The notes under the pieces: generated by a model
What the model saw: the letters and a program-made list of their open reading frames with translations, nothing else
Database searches by the model: none
Told to the model about the DNA's origin: nothing
Assembly: GCA_937897585.1 (NCBI GenBank)
Contig: CALCNY010000213.1
Coordinates: 1 to 12,859 of the forward strand
Length of the DNA: 12,859 nucleotides
Origin: an uncultured Chitinophagaceae bacterium
GTDB taxonomy: Bacteria; Bacteroidota; Bacteroidia; Chitinophagales; Chitinophagaceae
Direction: 5' to 3'
Position numbers and translations under genes: made by a program
Shown here: positions 1-5,904 of the stretch, piece after piece
Layout: every line of letters begins with the position of its first letter
How positions within the stretch are numbered: the first letter of the stretch is position 1

Positions 1-631
1 CGCAAAAAACAGTTAAGTTATTTTCGCTGATGATATTGTTGGAATTAGCGTCAACTCTGATCATCCAGTAATCAGAACTTGAATTGGGTACCAAATAAAT
101 TTGCCAGCAAAGTATCACTTGTTTGCCATCTAAAACCGGAACCCACAATAATTCGGCAGTGATGTTTTCATAAGCCACACCACATTTACCAAAATCAAAT
201 TTTCTTCCGGGAATTAGAGTAGTAGGATGTAAAGAATTGAAGTTGAATATTTTTTTAGATTGCAAAGCTTTAGTAACCGCAACTTCAGGAGTAATTGATG
301 GGAAAATGCTGATGGCATTTACTTTTGATTTGATATCAGAAATTCTCTCTCCAAAATTTGAATACAGCATATCATTTTTAAAAGCCAGCGATTGCAGTTG
401 ATTAAAAACAGGAAGTCCTTTATAGGTTTGTTGTAAGTAAACCATGCTTAATCCCGAGCTATAACTTTGATAAGCACTTGAAACGATAGAATTAAAAACA
501 TCTTCATCGGAAAGTCCAATGGCAGTTTTGTTTTTTATCACCATGTCAAATGCTTTGGATTTTTCGATATCCTGTGCTTTTAGGTTTAAAAACAACAAAG
601 AAGTGCATACAAAAAGTAAAACTCTTTTCAT
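1..631 (-). CDS. Secreted M36 (fungalysin-type) metallopeptidase precursor, N-terminal part only (cut by window edge)
   Basis: The ATG is at 631-629 on the minus strand and the frame stays open to base 1, giving 210 residues of a longer protein. Residues 1-19 form a Sec signal peptide (MKRVLLF start, hydrophobic core, likely cleavage at LKA|QD). Residues about 40-90 look like the fungalysin/thermolysin propeptide (FTP) domain, with QQTYKGLPVFNQ followed by a short hydrophobic strand. Residues about 160-210 look like the second propeptide (PepSY-like) part, with CWQIYL and YWMIRVDA followed by SENNLTVFC. This order is typical of Bacteroidota M36 peptidases, many of which end in a type IX secretion sorting domain; that domain and the zinc-binding HExxH would lie outside the window. 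The propeptide normally inhibits the enzyme until export. The gene is divergent from atpA. The family call is fairly sure; type IX export is inference. Confidence 0.75.
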   Translation of the reverse strand, partial: MKRVLLFVCTSLLFLNLKAQDIEKSKAFDMVIKNKTAIGLSDEDVFNSIVSSAYQSYSSGLSMVYLQQTYKGLPVFNQLQSLAFKNDMLYSNFGERISDIKSKVNAISIFPSITPEVAVTKALQSKKIFNFNSLHPTTLIPGRKFDFGKCGVAYENITAELLWVPVLDGKQVILCWQIYLVPNSSSDYWMIRVDANSNNIISENNLTVFC

Positions 632-990
632 AAAAAGGTAATTGTGATAAATGAATTTGAAATTAGAAGTCAACTTAGGGTTAAGGAATTAGATTCAAAG
701 GGGTTGGAAAACAGGTGCGTAAATTACATCATTTTTGAAGAGTATCATATAATTTGTCAGTAAATCATGAGTTTTACAAGCCAAAAACTAAATAAATGTT
801 CGACAAATGACTTTTCAATAGATTTTGTTTAAAAATATGCTTGTAATTTTTTTGATTTTTTCGAGGTATTTTTTGTCATTAAGGCTCTCAACCTTACCTT
901 TGCGCCCAATTTAGGAATTGTATTTAAAAATGATATTTTCATTTTACAGCAATCCCGAATTAATAAAATCATATTTCAACTTAAATAATT
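632..990. other. Divergent intergenic region between M36 peptidase and atpA
   Basis: This A/T-rich stretch of about 360 bp contains no open frame that I would call a gene on either strand. Its only clear signal is the atpA promoter near 873-902, which leaves a 5' untranslated region of roughly 80 nt before atpA. A 7-bp inverted pair (ATTTGTC at 752-758, GACAAAT at 802-808) is present, but the arms are far apart and could be chance. I could not identify a convincing promoter for the minus-strand peptidase gene. Confidence 0.6.
873..902 (+). promoter_or_regulatory. Bacteroidota-type promoter for atpA
   Basis: TTG at 873-875 is followed after 19 bp by TACCTTTG at 895-902, a full match to the Bacteroidota -33/-7 pattern TTG...TAnnTTTG. 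Transcription would start near 908-910, about 80 nt before the atpA ATG. This is consistent with atpA having its own transcript rather than being read from an upstream atp operon. Confidence 0.7.
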
Positions 991-2568
991 ATGGTAGAAA
1001 TTAAACCAGACGAAATTTCGGCGATACTTCGTCAGCAATTAAGCAATTTCAATGCAGGCGCCAGTTTGGAAGAAGTGGGCACTGTACTTCAAGTGGGTGA
1101 TGGTATTGCTCGTATTTATGGATTGAACAATGTTCGCTCAGGTGAACTTGTTGAATTTGAAAATGGTGTAAAGGCAATTGCCCTTAACCTTGAAGAAGAC
1201 AATGTGGGTGTGGTTTTGATGGGTGACAGTGGAGCTATCAAAGAAGGCGATAAAGTAAAAAGAACTTCTCAGATTGCCTCTATCAAAGTGGGTGAAGGCA
1301 TGAGCGGTCGTGTTATCAATACTTTAGGTGAACCTATCGATGGTAAAGGTCCTTTGAAAGGCGAATTGTATGAAATGCCATTGGAGCGTAAAGCACCAGG
1401 GGTAATCTTCAGAGAGCCTGTAAAAGAACCACTACAAACAGGTATCAAAGCGATTGACGCGATGATTCCTATCGGTCGTGGTCAGCGTGAGTTGATCATC
1501 GGTGATCGTCAAACGGGTAAAACAGCTATTGCCGTTGATACCATCATCAATCAAAAAGAATTCTACAAAGCAGGTAATCCTGTTTATTGTATATATGTTG
1601 CGATTGGACAAAAAGCGTCTACCATCGCAGGTATCATGAAAACATTGGAAGAAAATGGAGCGATGGCTTACACCACTATCGTAGCCGCTTCTGCATCTGA
1701 TCCAGCTCCTTTACAGTTCTATGCACCATTTGCGGGCGCTGCAATCGGAGAGTTCTTCCGTGATACTGGCAGACCAGCTTTGATTATCTATGATGATTTA
1801 TCAAAGCAAGCTGTGGCTTATCGTGAAGTTTCATTGTTGCTTCGTCGTCCACCAGGTCGTGAAGCTTATCCTGGAGACGTGTTCTATTTGCATAGTCGTT
1901 TATTGGAAAGAGCTGCGAAAGTGGTTGCTAAAGATGAAATCGCTAAGCAAATGAATGATTTACCAGAATCTATCAAGCATTTGGTAAAAGGAGGAGGTTC
2001 TTTAACCGCGTTGCCAATTATTGAAACACAGGCTGGTGACGTATCTGCTTATATTCCTACAAACGTAATTTCTATCACTGACGGACAGATATTCTTAGAA
2101 AACAACTTGTTTAACGCGGGTATTCGTCCAGCGATTAACGTAGGTATTTCTGTAAGTCGTGTGGGTGGTAATGCGCAGATTAAATCCATGAAAAAAGTTG
2201 CCGGTACTTTGAAACTGGATCAGGCCCTTTATCGTGAATTGGAAGCGTTTTCTAAATTTGGTGGAGATCTTGATGCGGCTACAAAAAGTGTAATCGACAA
2301 AGGAGCCAGAAACGTGGAAATTTTGAAGCAAGCTCAATACTCTCCATTCTCTGTAGAAAAACAAGTTGCTATCATTTACTTGGGTACTCAGGGCTTATTG
2401 AGAAATGTTGCAGTTAGAAATGTAAAAGCTTTTGAAGAACATTTCTTGATGGAAATGGAAAATAAGTATCCTGAAATTTTGGCTGAATTCAAAAAAGGAA
2501 ACTTGCCTGAAGAAGGATTGAAAAAAATGACAGAACTCGCGAATGGTTTGAGTGCTCAGTATAAATAG
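991..2568 (+). CDS. atpA: F1Fo ATP synthase subunit alpha
   Basis: This is the 525-residue alpha subunit of the F1 catalytic head, which forms the alpha3-beta3 hexamer with AtpD on the cytoplasmic face of the inner membrane and carries the non-catalytic nucleotide sites. The N-terminal beta-barrel domain covers about residues 25-95. The nucleotide-binding domain has the P-loop GDRQTGKT at 171-178 and the Walker B-side segment ALIIYDDLS at 263-271. The ATPase alpha/beta signature PAINVGISVS is at 380-389, followed by the arginine finger R390 in SRVGG. A helical C-terminal domain follows to SAQYK. Length is normal for Bacteroidota alpha subunits. The ATG is preceded by a good promoter, and a terminator follows, so it appears monocistronic; atpH and atpG, its usual neighbours, are absent here. 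Identification is secure. Confidence 0.98.
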   Translation: MVEIKPDEISAILRQQLSNFNAGASLEEVGTVLQVGDGIARIYGLNNVRSGELVEFENGVKAIALNLEEDNVGVVLMGDSGAIKEGDKVKRTSQIASIKVGEGMSGRVINTLGEPIDGKGPLKGELYEMPLERKAPGVIFREPVKEPLQTGIKAIDAMIPIGRGQRELIIGDRQTGKTAIAVDTIINQKEFYKAGNPVYCIYVAIGQKASTIAGIMKTLEENGAMAYTTIVAASASDPAPLQFYAPFAGAAIGEFFRDTGRPALIIYDDLSKQAVAYREVSLLLRRPPGREAYPGDVFYLHSRLLERAAKVVAKDEIAKQMNDLPESIKHLVKGGGSLTALPIIETQAGDVSAYIPTNVISITDGQIFLENNLFNAGIRPAINVGISVSRVGGNAQIKSMKKVAGTLKLDQALYRELEAFSKFGGDLDAATKSVIDKGARNVEILKQAQYSPFSVEKQVAIIYLGTQGLLRNVAVRNVKAFEEHFLMEMENKYPEILAEFKKGNLPEEGLKKMTELANGLSAQYK

Positions 2569-2581
2569 GCTTCACCCCCAA

Positions 2582-2602
2582 CCCCTCTCCAAAAGAGAGG
2601 GG
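2582..2602. repeat. C/G-rich hairpin of a dispersed Bacteroidota intergenic type
   Basis: CCCCTCTC at 2582-2589 pairs perfectly with GAGAGGGG at 2595-2602 around a five-base loop, CAAAA. It begins 13 bases after the atpA stop and is preceded by CACCCCCAA. From memory, hairpins built on CCCCAACCCC...GGGG are scattered through intergenic regions of many Bacteroidota genomes. It has no T-run directly behind it, so it is probably not the terminator itself. Confidence 0.65.
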
Positions 2603-2632
2603 AGAAGGAAAATAAATAACAGTATTCTTTTT

Positions 2633-2666
2633 AAATGCTCATGATTGATTTCATGAGCATTTTTTG
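2633..2666 (+). terminator. Rho-independent terminator of atpA
   Basis: AATGCTCATGA at 2634-2644 pairs with TCATGAGCATT at 2651-2661 around the six-base loop TTGATT, and the right arm runs into a T-tract ending at 2665. The stem is perfect for at least 11 bp. It lies about 65 bp after the atpA stop. Confidence 0.85.
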
Positions 2667-2679
2667 TTTGCCACGACTA

Positions 2680-2824
2680 GCGCCGGTCTCCTGACCGGTG
2701 TTAGTAAACGGTCTCCCGAACGGTGTCAAATAGCGCATTAAGTTTATAACTTATGCAAATTGTGTTGAACAAAAACAGTCAAAGACTGCAAACCTCTTTT
2801 AGACACCGGTCAGGAGACCGGCGC
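2680..2824. repeat. 145-bp palindromic element with perfect 22-bp terminal inverted repeats (REP/BIME-like or MITE-like)
   Basis: The left end (2680-2701) and right end (2803-2824) are exact reverse complements over 22 bp. Each end is itself a small hairpin: the left core CCGGTCTCCTGACCGG folds as CCGGTC/TCCT/GACCGG. A diverged third copy lies at 2707-2727 in the same orientation as the left one (core CGGTCTCCCGAACGG). Between them are two further stem candidates: GCAT(T)AAGTT/AACTTATGC at 2735-2756 and CAGTC/GACTG at 2776-2788. No gene lies inside and I see no clear target-site duplication. Repeated palindromes in opposite orientation fit REP/BIME elements mobilised by RAYT-type TnpA proteins; a non-autonomous inverted-repeat element is the alternative. 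No transposase gene lies in the window. Confidence 0.7.
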
Positions 2825-2851
2825 CATTTCCTAAATAGCAATCAAAAAAAC

Positions 2852-2908
2852 AATTCGTGAATTCGTGGTTAAATCATCCAATTACCAAATCATCAAATCA
2901 CCAAATTG
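2852..2908. repeat. Short A/T-rich direct repeats
   Basis: AATTCGTG occurs twice in direct tandem (2852-2859 and 2860-2867). It is followed to about 2908 by degenerate units related to AAATCATC, such as AAATCATC, AATTACC, AAATCATC and AAATCACC. From memory, similar low-complexity strings are common between Bacteroidota genes. No function is apparent. Confidence 0.5.
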
Positions 2909-2956
2909 ATCTCCTCCTTGCTAATTTGTCAGTTTCTCACAAAGGAACAGTTTTTG

Positions 2957-2964
2957 CATATTTG
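2957..2964 (+). promoter_or_regulatory. Possible weak -7 element for the zinc peptidase gene
   Basis: CATATTTG matches seven of eight positions of TAnnTTTG. The best upstream partner, TTTC at 2933-2936 with a 20-bp gap, is poor. A start near 2971 would leave a leader of only about 10 nt before the ATG at 2981. Confidence 0.3.
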
Positions 2965-2980
2965 ACGTAAAACACAAACA

Positions 2981-3673
2981 ATGACAATAGGAATCATTTT
3001 CATTTCTTTAATTTTTATGTTTATTGGTATGGCTGTTCAGTCAAGATTGAAAAGCAAATTCACCGAATACAGTCAGGTTGGCACATCAAGTGGAATGAGT
3101 GGCGAAGAAATTGCAAAAAAAATGCTGAAAGACAATGGCATTTATGATGTACAAGTAACTTCAGTTGATGGTATGCTCACTGATCATTACAATCCCATGA
3201 ATAAAACAGTAAATCTAAGTGCAGAAGTTTTTAATGGCAGAAGTGTTGCTGCTGCTGCAGTTGCTGCTCATGAGTGCGGGCATGCAGTTCAACACGCAAC
3301 AGCATATTCTATGTTGATGTTGAGAAGCAAGATTGTACCAGCTGTTCAAATAAGCAGCTCACTTTCACAATGGATTATTATGATTGGATTGGGATTGGGA
3401 TTTGGTACAGGGAATGCAACTGTTTTGCTTATTGGTATTATTTTATTTGCCATAACCACATTGTTCAGCATCATTACATTACCTGTAGAATTTGATGCTT
3501 CAGCAAGAGCTTTACAATGGTTGGGCACTGCTAATATCACAACTCCTTCTGAAAAAGAAAAAGCCAAAGATGCCTTGCATTGGGCAGCATTGACTTATGT
3601 AGTGGCGGCTTTGGCATCGATTGCTATGTTGTTGCAATACATCATGATATTTATGAACAGAAACAGAGATTAA
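2981..3673 (+). CDS. Membrane zinc metallopeptidase, YugP / Zn_protease_2 family
   Basis: This 230-residue protein has a membrane segment at about 2-20, the zinc-binding and catalytic motif HECGHAVQH at 97-105 (two His ligands with the Glu base), a hydrophobic region at about 131-168 that can form one or two membrane passes, and a C-terminal segment at about 202-225. The LPVEFDASARAL stretch at 167-178 is a conserved feature following the membrane part and probably supplies the third zinc ligand through an acidic residue. Length and motif order fit the neutral zinc metallopeptidase family typified by Bacillus YugP. The substrate is unknown. The gene is 94 bp before clpP1 in the same direction with no clear terminator between, so read-through into the clp genes is possible. 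The family call is firm; a quality-control role is only inferred from the neighbours. Confidence 0.88.
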   Translation: MTIGIIFISLIFMFIGMAVQSRLKSKFTEYSQVGTSSGMSGEEIAKKMLKDNGIYDVQVTSVDGMLTDHYNPMNKTVNLSAEVFNGRSVAAAAVAAHECGHAVQHATAYSMLMLRSKIVPAVQISSSLSQWIIMIGLGLGFGTGNATVLLIGIILFAITTLFSIITLPVEFDASARALQWLGTANITTPSEKEKAKDALHWAALTYVVAALASIAMLLQYIMIFMNRNRD

Positions 3674-3689
3674 AAAATAAACTATTACC

Positions 3690-3723
3690 GAAGGTTATCT
3701 ATAATAGTAAATTGATAACTTCG
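3690..3723 (+). promoter_or_regulatory. Inverted repeat overlapping a possible clpP1 promoter
   Basis: GAAGGTTATC at 3690-3699 and GATAACTTC at 3714-3722 form an inverted repeat with one unpaired base and a loop of about 14. The right arm overlaps TAACTTCG (3716-3723), which matches seven of eight positions of TAnnTTTG; the -33 side is weak. A start near 3730 would leave about 38 nt before the clpP1 ATG. No T-run follows, so a terminator is unlikely; an operator or leader stem is possible. Confidence 0.4.
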
Positions 3724-3767
3724 CTGAGAATAATAAAAACCACATTATTAACCAATTAACTTCAACA

Positions 3768-4460
3768 ATGGATTTCGGAAAAGAGTTTCAAAAATATGCT
3801 GTGAATCACAGAGGAATCAGCAGCAATACGTTGCATGGTTATATCGATCATAGCGTTACCAATCTTACACCTAATATTATCGAAGAGCGTCCAATGAATG
3901 TGGCTGTAATGGATGTATACAGCAGATTGATGATGGACAGAATTATATTTTTAGGCTACCCAATCAACGACGAAGTGGCAAACATTGTTACTGCTCAATT
4001 GTTGTTTTTGGAAAGTACGGATCGTACCAGAGATATTCAAATGTATATCAACAGTCCAGGCGGTAGTGTTTATGCAGGATTAGGAATGTATGATACTATG
4101 CAATTTATTACACCAGATATCGCAACAATTTGTACGGGTATGGCAGCTAGTATGGGCGCGGTATTGATGTGTGCAGGTGCAAAAGGAAAAAGAACCGCTT
4201 TAAAACATAGTCGTATCATGATGCACCAGCCTAGTGCAGGAGCGGGTGGACAAGCAACCGACATCGAAATCACTGTAAACGAAATCAGAAAAATTAAAAA
4301 AGAATTGTACGATATTCTTTCTCATCATACCGGGCAGCCATTTGAAAAAGTTGCTGCTGATTGCGACAGAGATTATTGGATGACTTCAACAGAAGCAAAA
4401 GAATATGGTTTGGTTGATGAAGTACTAATCATGAATCCAAGAAAAACAAAAAAAGATTAA
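3768..4460 (+). CDS. clpP: ATP-dependent Clp protease proteolytic subunit, first copy (canonical Bacteroidota type)
   Basis: This is the serine peptidase subunit that stacks as heptameric rings and degrades proteins fed in by ClpX or ClpC/ClpA. The catalytic triad is intact: S128 in GMAASMG, H153 in MMHQP and D202 in DRDYW. The substrate-binding strand INSPGGSVYAGL lies at 95-106. It is 230 residues long because of an N-terminal stretch of about 40-50 residues (MDFGKEFQKY onward) before the conserved MDVYSRLMMDRIIFLG. That extension resembles the one on Bacteroidota ClpP proteins and may be a processed propeptide. The C-terminus is lysine-rich (RKTKKD). A second clpP starts 24 bp downstream, so the two are very probably co-transcribed. 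Identification is secure. Confidence 0.96.
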   Translation: MDFGKEFQKYAVNHRGISSNTLHGYIDHSVTNLTPNIIEERPMNVAVMDVYSRLMMDRIIFLGYPINDEVANIVTAQLLFLESTDRTRDIQMYINSPGGSVYAGLGMYDTMQFITPDIATICTGMAASMGAVLMCAGAKGKRTALKHSRIMMHQPSAGAGGQATDIEITVNEIRKIKKELYDILSHHTGQPFEKVAADCDRDYWMTSTEAKEYGLVDEVLIMNPRKTKKD

Positions 4461-4484
4461 ACCCAACTTTTTAAAATAATTAAA

Positions 4485-5099
4485 ATGAGTATCAATTATA
4501 AGAATTTCAGAATGGAAGAAGAGTCGCCCGCATCACCTGAAAATCCAATGGAAAAAATGATGAGTGGCTGGATGTTTGACAAGAAATTTATCGAACAAAG
4601 AAAAGTGTTTTTGTGGGGTCCAGTAGATGACAAAAGTTCAAAAGAAATAACCGACAGACTTTTATATTTAGAAGCCATCAATCCAGGAGCAGAAATCACT
4701 TTTTATATTAATAGTCCGGGTGGAGTAGTAACAAGTGGAATGGTTATTTATGACACCATGCAAATGATTAGTTCTCCTGTAAGTACAGTATGCATGGGCA
4801 TGGCAGCGAGTATGGGAAGTATTTTGCTAAGTGGCGGCGCCAAAGGAAAAAGATATATTTTCCCTCATGGAGAAGTGATGATACACCAACCAAGTGGCGG
4901 TGGCAGAGGTACAAGTGCTGATTTAGAAATCATGGCGGTGCAAATGCAAAAAACAAAGGAAATGGGTGCTCAATTGTTGGCAGATAATTGCGGACAAACA
5001 TTCGAAAAAGTTATGAAAGATTTTGATCGTGATTATTGGATGGATGCAAAAGAATCAATTGAATATGGCATCGTAGATCATTTACTTGAAAAGTTATAA
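4485..5099 (+). CDS. clpP: ATP-dependent Clp protease proteolytic subunit, second copy (divergent paralogue)
   Basis: This is a second complete ClpP of 204 residues. Its triad is also intact: S109 in GMAASMG, H134 in IHQPSGG and D183 in DRDYW. The strand INSPGGVVTSGM is at 75-86. It differs from the first copy in its N-terminus (MSINYKNFRMEEESPASPEN, then VFLWGPVDDK in place of RIIFLGYPIND) and in a shorter C-terminus ending LLEKL. These are the regions that set axial-loop and ATPase contacts. It lies 24 bp after the first clpP and is followed by a strong terminator, giving a two-gene transcript. It could form its own tetradecamer or mix with the first copy, as known for ClpP1P2 in some other bacteria; the sequence alone cannot decide. 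Confidence 0.95.
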   Translation: MSINYKNFRMEEESPASPENPMEKMMSGWMFDKKFIEQRKVFLWGPVDDKSSKEITDRLLYLEAINPGAEITFYINSPGGVVTSGMVIYDTMQMISSPVSTVCMGMAASMGSILLSGGAKGKRYIFPHGEVMIHQPSGGGRGTSADLEIMAVQMQKTKEMGAQLLADNCGQTFEKVMKDFDRDYWMDAKESIEYGIVDHLLEKL

Positions 5100-5118
5100 T
5101 TCAATAATCTTATTTTTC

Positions 5119-5152
5119 AGGCTGTTTCAGATAATGGAACAGCCTTTTTTTT
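5119..5152 (+). terminator. Rho-independent terminator of the clpP pair
   Basis: AGGCTGTT at 5119-5126 pairs with AACAGCCT at 5138-5145, the stem can be extended by a G-T and a C-G pair, and a run of eight T (5145-5152) follows. It lies 20 bp after the second clpP stop. Confidence 0.9.
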
Positions 5153-5225
5153 CTTCGATCCTTATTGATCTTCAAGCTTTTTGTGAAAAGTAATTGTGGT
5201 AAATAAAAGCTTAATCTTATTCAAC

Positions 5226-5255
5226 AAAAATGCCGGATAAAGAGTATCCGGCATT
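5226..5255 (-). terminator. Rho-independent terminator of the minus-strand lipoprotein gene
   Basis: AATGCCGGATA (5229-5239) and TATCCGGCATT (5245-5255) form a perfect 11-bp stem around AAGAG. Read on the minus strand it is followed by a T-tract (5230-5226), and it sits about 18 bp past the lipoprotein stop. It backs onto the terminator of the clpP pair, insulating the convergent transcripts. Confidence 0.88.
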
Positions 5256-5273
5256 CTATTTTAATTTTTAAAA

Positions 5274-5699
5274 TTACTGTTTAGCCAAAGAGACGGTAGT
5301 AATTTCCCCTGTTACAGCATCAGTTAATTTTACCTTGAAACCTGCGCAAGAAAAATTCTGAATTTCCGCTGTTGTACTATCTACAATCATGTTGTTGCCA
5401 GAAACCGACCATGTGCCACTATCTGCGTTTGTTGGATTGCACGAGGTAGCTCCTTCGGAAACGGTATAAGTGCCGTTTGAATTGAAAGTTAGCAAATCGT
5501 CCTTTTCGCAATCTGGATAGCTTGGAAATAAGTCCACTTCCGGTGTAGCAGCATCTGCTTTGTATAAAAAAGAAGTGGTTTTGTAAGTGCCTATTACACT
5601 TGCAGTGTTGTACGTACAAGTTGCTGAAGTTGGAGTATCTTTTTTACAAGAGCCTAAGATCAGCAAGGCCAATAAAGATAAAATTGATAGCTTTTTCAT
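5274..5699 (-). CDS. Small outer-envelope lipoprotein with lipocalin-like domain
   Basis: The likely start is the ATG at 5699-5697 (141 residues), not the in-frame ATG at 5732: a signal peptide begins directly at MKKLSILSLL and a predicted transcript start (about 5729) lies inside the longer version. The lipobox is LGSC with lipidated C18, followed by KKD. The mature part has four cysteines (C28, C64, C87, C118), enough for two disulfides, and the pattern IGTYK, CEKDD, LTFNSNGTYTV, GTWSVSGNNMIV. That pattern is typical of small lipocalin-like lipoproteins in Bacteroidota; their ligands are mostly unknown. The gene has its own promoter and terminator and runs against the clp genes, so a functional link with them is not indicated. 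The lipoprotein call is strong; the domain call is moderate. Confidence 0.8.
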   Translation of the reverse strand: MKKLSILSLLALLILGSCKKDTPTSATCTYNTASVIGTYKTTSFLYKADAATPEVDLFPSYPDCEKDDLLTFNSNGTYTVSEGATSCNPTNADSGTWSVSGNNMIVDSTTAEIQNFSCAGFKVKLTDAVTGEITTVSLAKQ

Positions 5700-5735
5700 T
5701 AAAAATGATGTTTTGGTTAAAAAATTATTCAATTA

Positions 5736-5766
5736 CGAAATTAGAAAATTTTACGATATTAAACAA
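5736..5766 (-). promoter_or_regulatory. Promoter of the lipoprotein gene
   Basis: On the minus strand TTG (5766-5764) is followed after 20 bp by TAATTTCG (5743-5736), seven of eight matches to TAnnTTTG. Transcription would start near 5729, about 30 nt before the ATG at 5699, which supports the shorter protein. Confidence 0.55.
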
Positions 5767-5854
5767 CCATTAATTTAATAATAAACTCTTCATTTTTCTT
5801 TTTTGATAATAAACAATTCTTTTGCTATGATAGTAGCAATTTACTTCTCTTTGT

Positions 5855-5862
5855 TATCTTTG
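5855..5862 (+). promoter_or_regulatory. -7 element of the clpX promoter
   Basis: TATCTTTG is a full match to TAnnTTTG and lies 42 bp before the ATG at 5905. No good TTG is found at the usual spacing upstream. The position implies a transcript starting near 5868, which excludes an upstream in-frame ATG at 5803 as the clpX start. Confidence 0.55.
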
Positions 5863-5904
5863 CTGACTGTAAAAAGCAAAATCCTTTTTACGAAAAATCA
5901 ATAT

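Larger units (their letters stand above)
2569..2980. other. Repeat-rich intergenic region between atpA and the zinc peptidase gene
   Basis: No gene is supported in these 412 bp. In order they hold a C/G-rich hairpin just after the atpA stop, a strong rho-independent terminator, a 145-bp element with 22-bp terminal inverted repeats, a tandem octamer, a run of short A/T-rich direct repeats, and a possible weak promoter for the next gene. The density of repeats suggests a tolerated landing site for small dispersed elements. Confidence 0.75.

Noticed and set aside
752..808. ATTTGTC / GACAAAT inverted pair upstream of atpA
   Set aside because: The seven-base arms are 43 bp apart in A/T-rich DNA, so chance is likely.
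2680..2824. CRISPR array reading of the three related repeats
   Set aside because: There are only three units, one is diverged and one inverted, spacer lengths differ greatly, and no cas gene is present.
5174..5212. AAGCTTTT / AAAAGCTT inverted pair between two terminators
   Set aside because: Perfect over 8 bp but with a 23-bp loop and no link to a start or stop; probably fortuitous in A/T-rich sequence.
5587..5778. 63-codon plus-strand open frame overlapping the lipoprotein gene start
   Set aside because: It is antisense to a lipoprotein with a clear lipobox, promoter and terminator, and its own product has no recognisable features.
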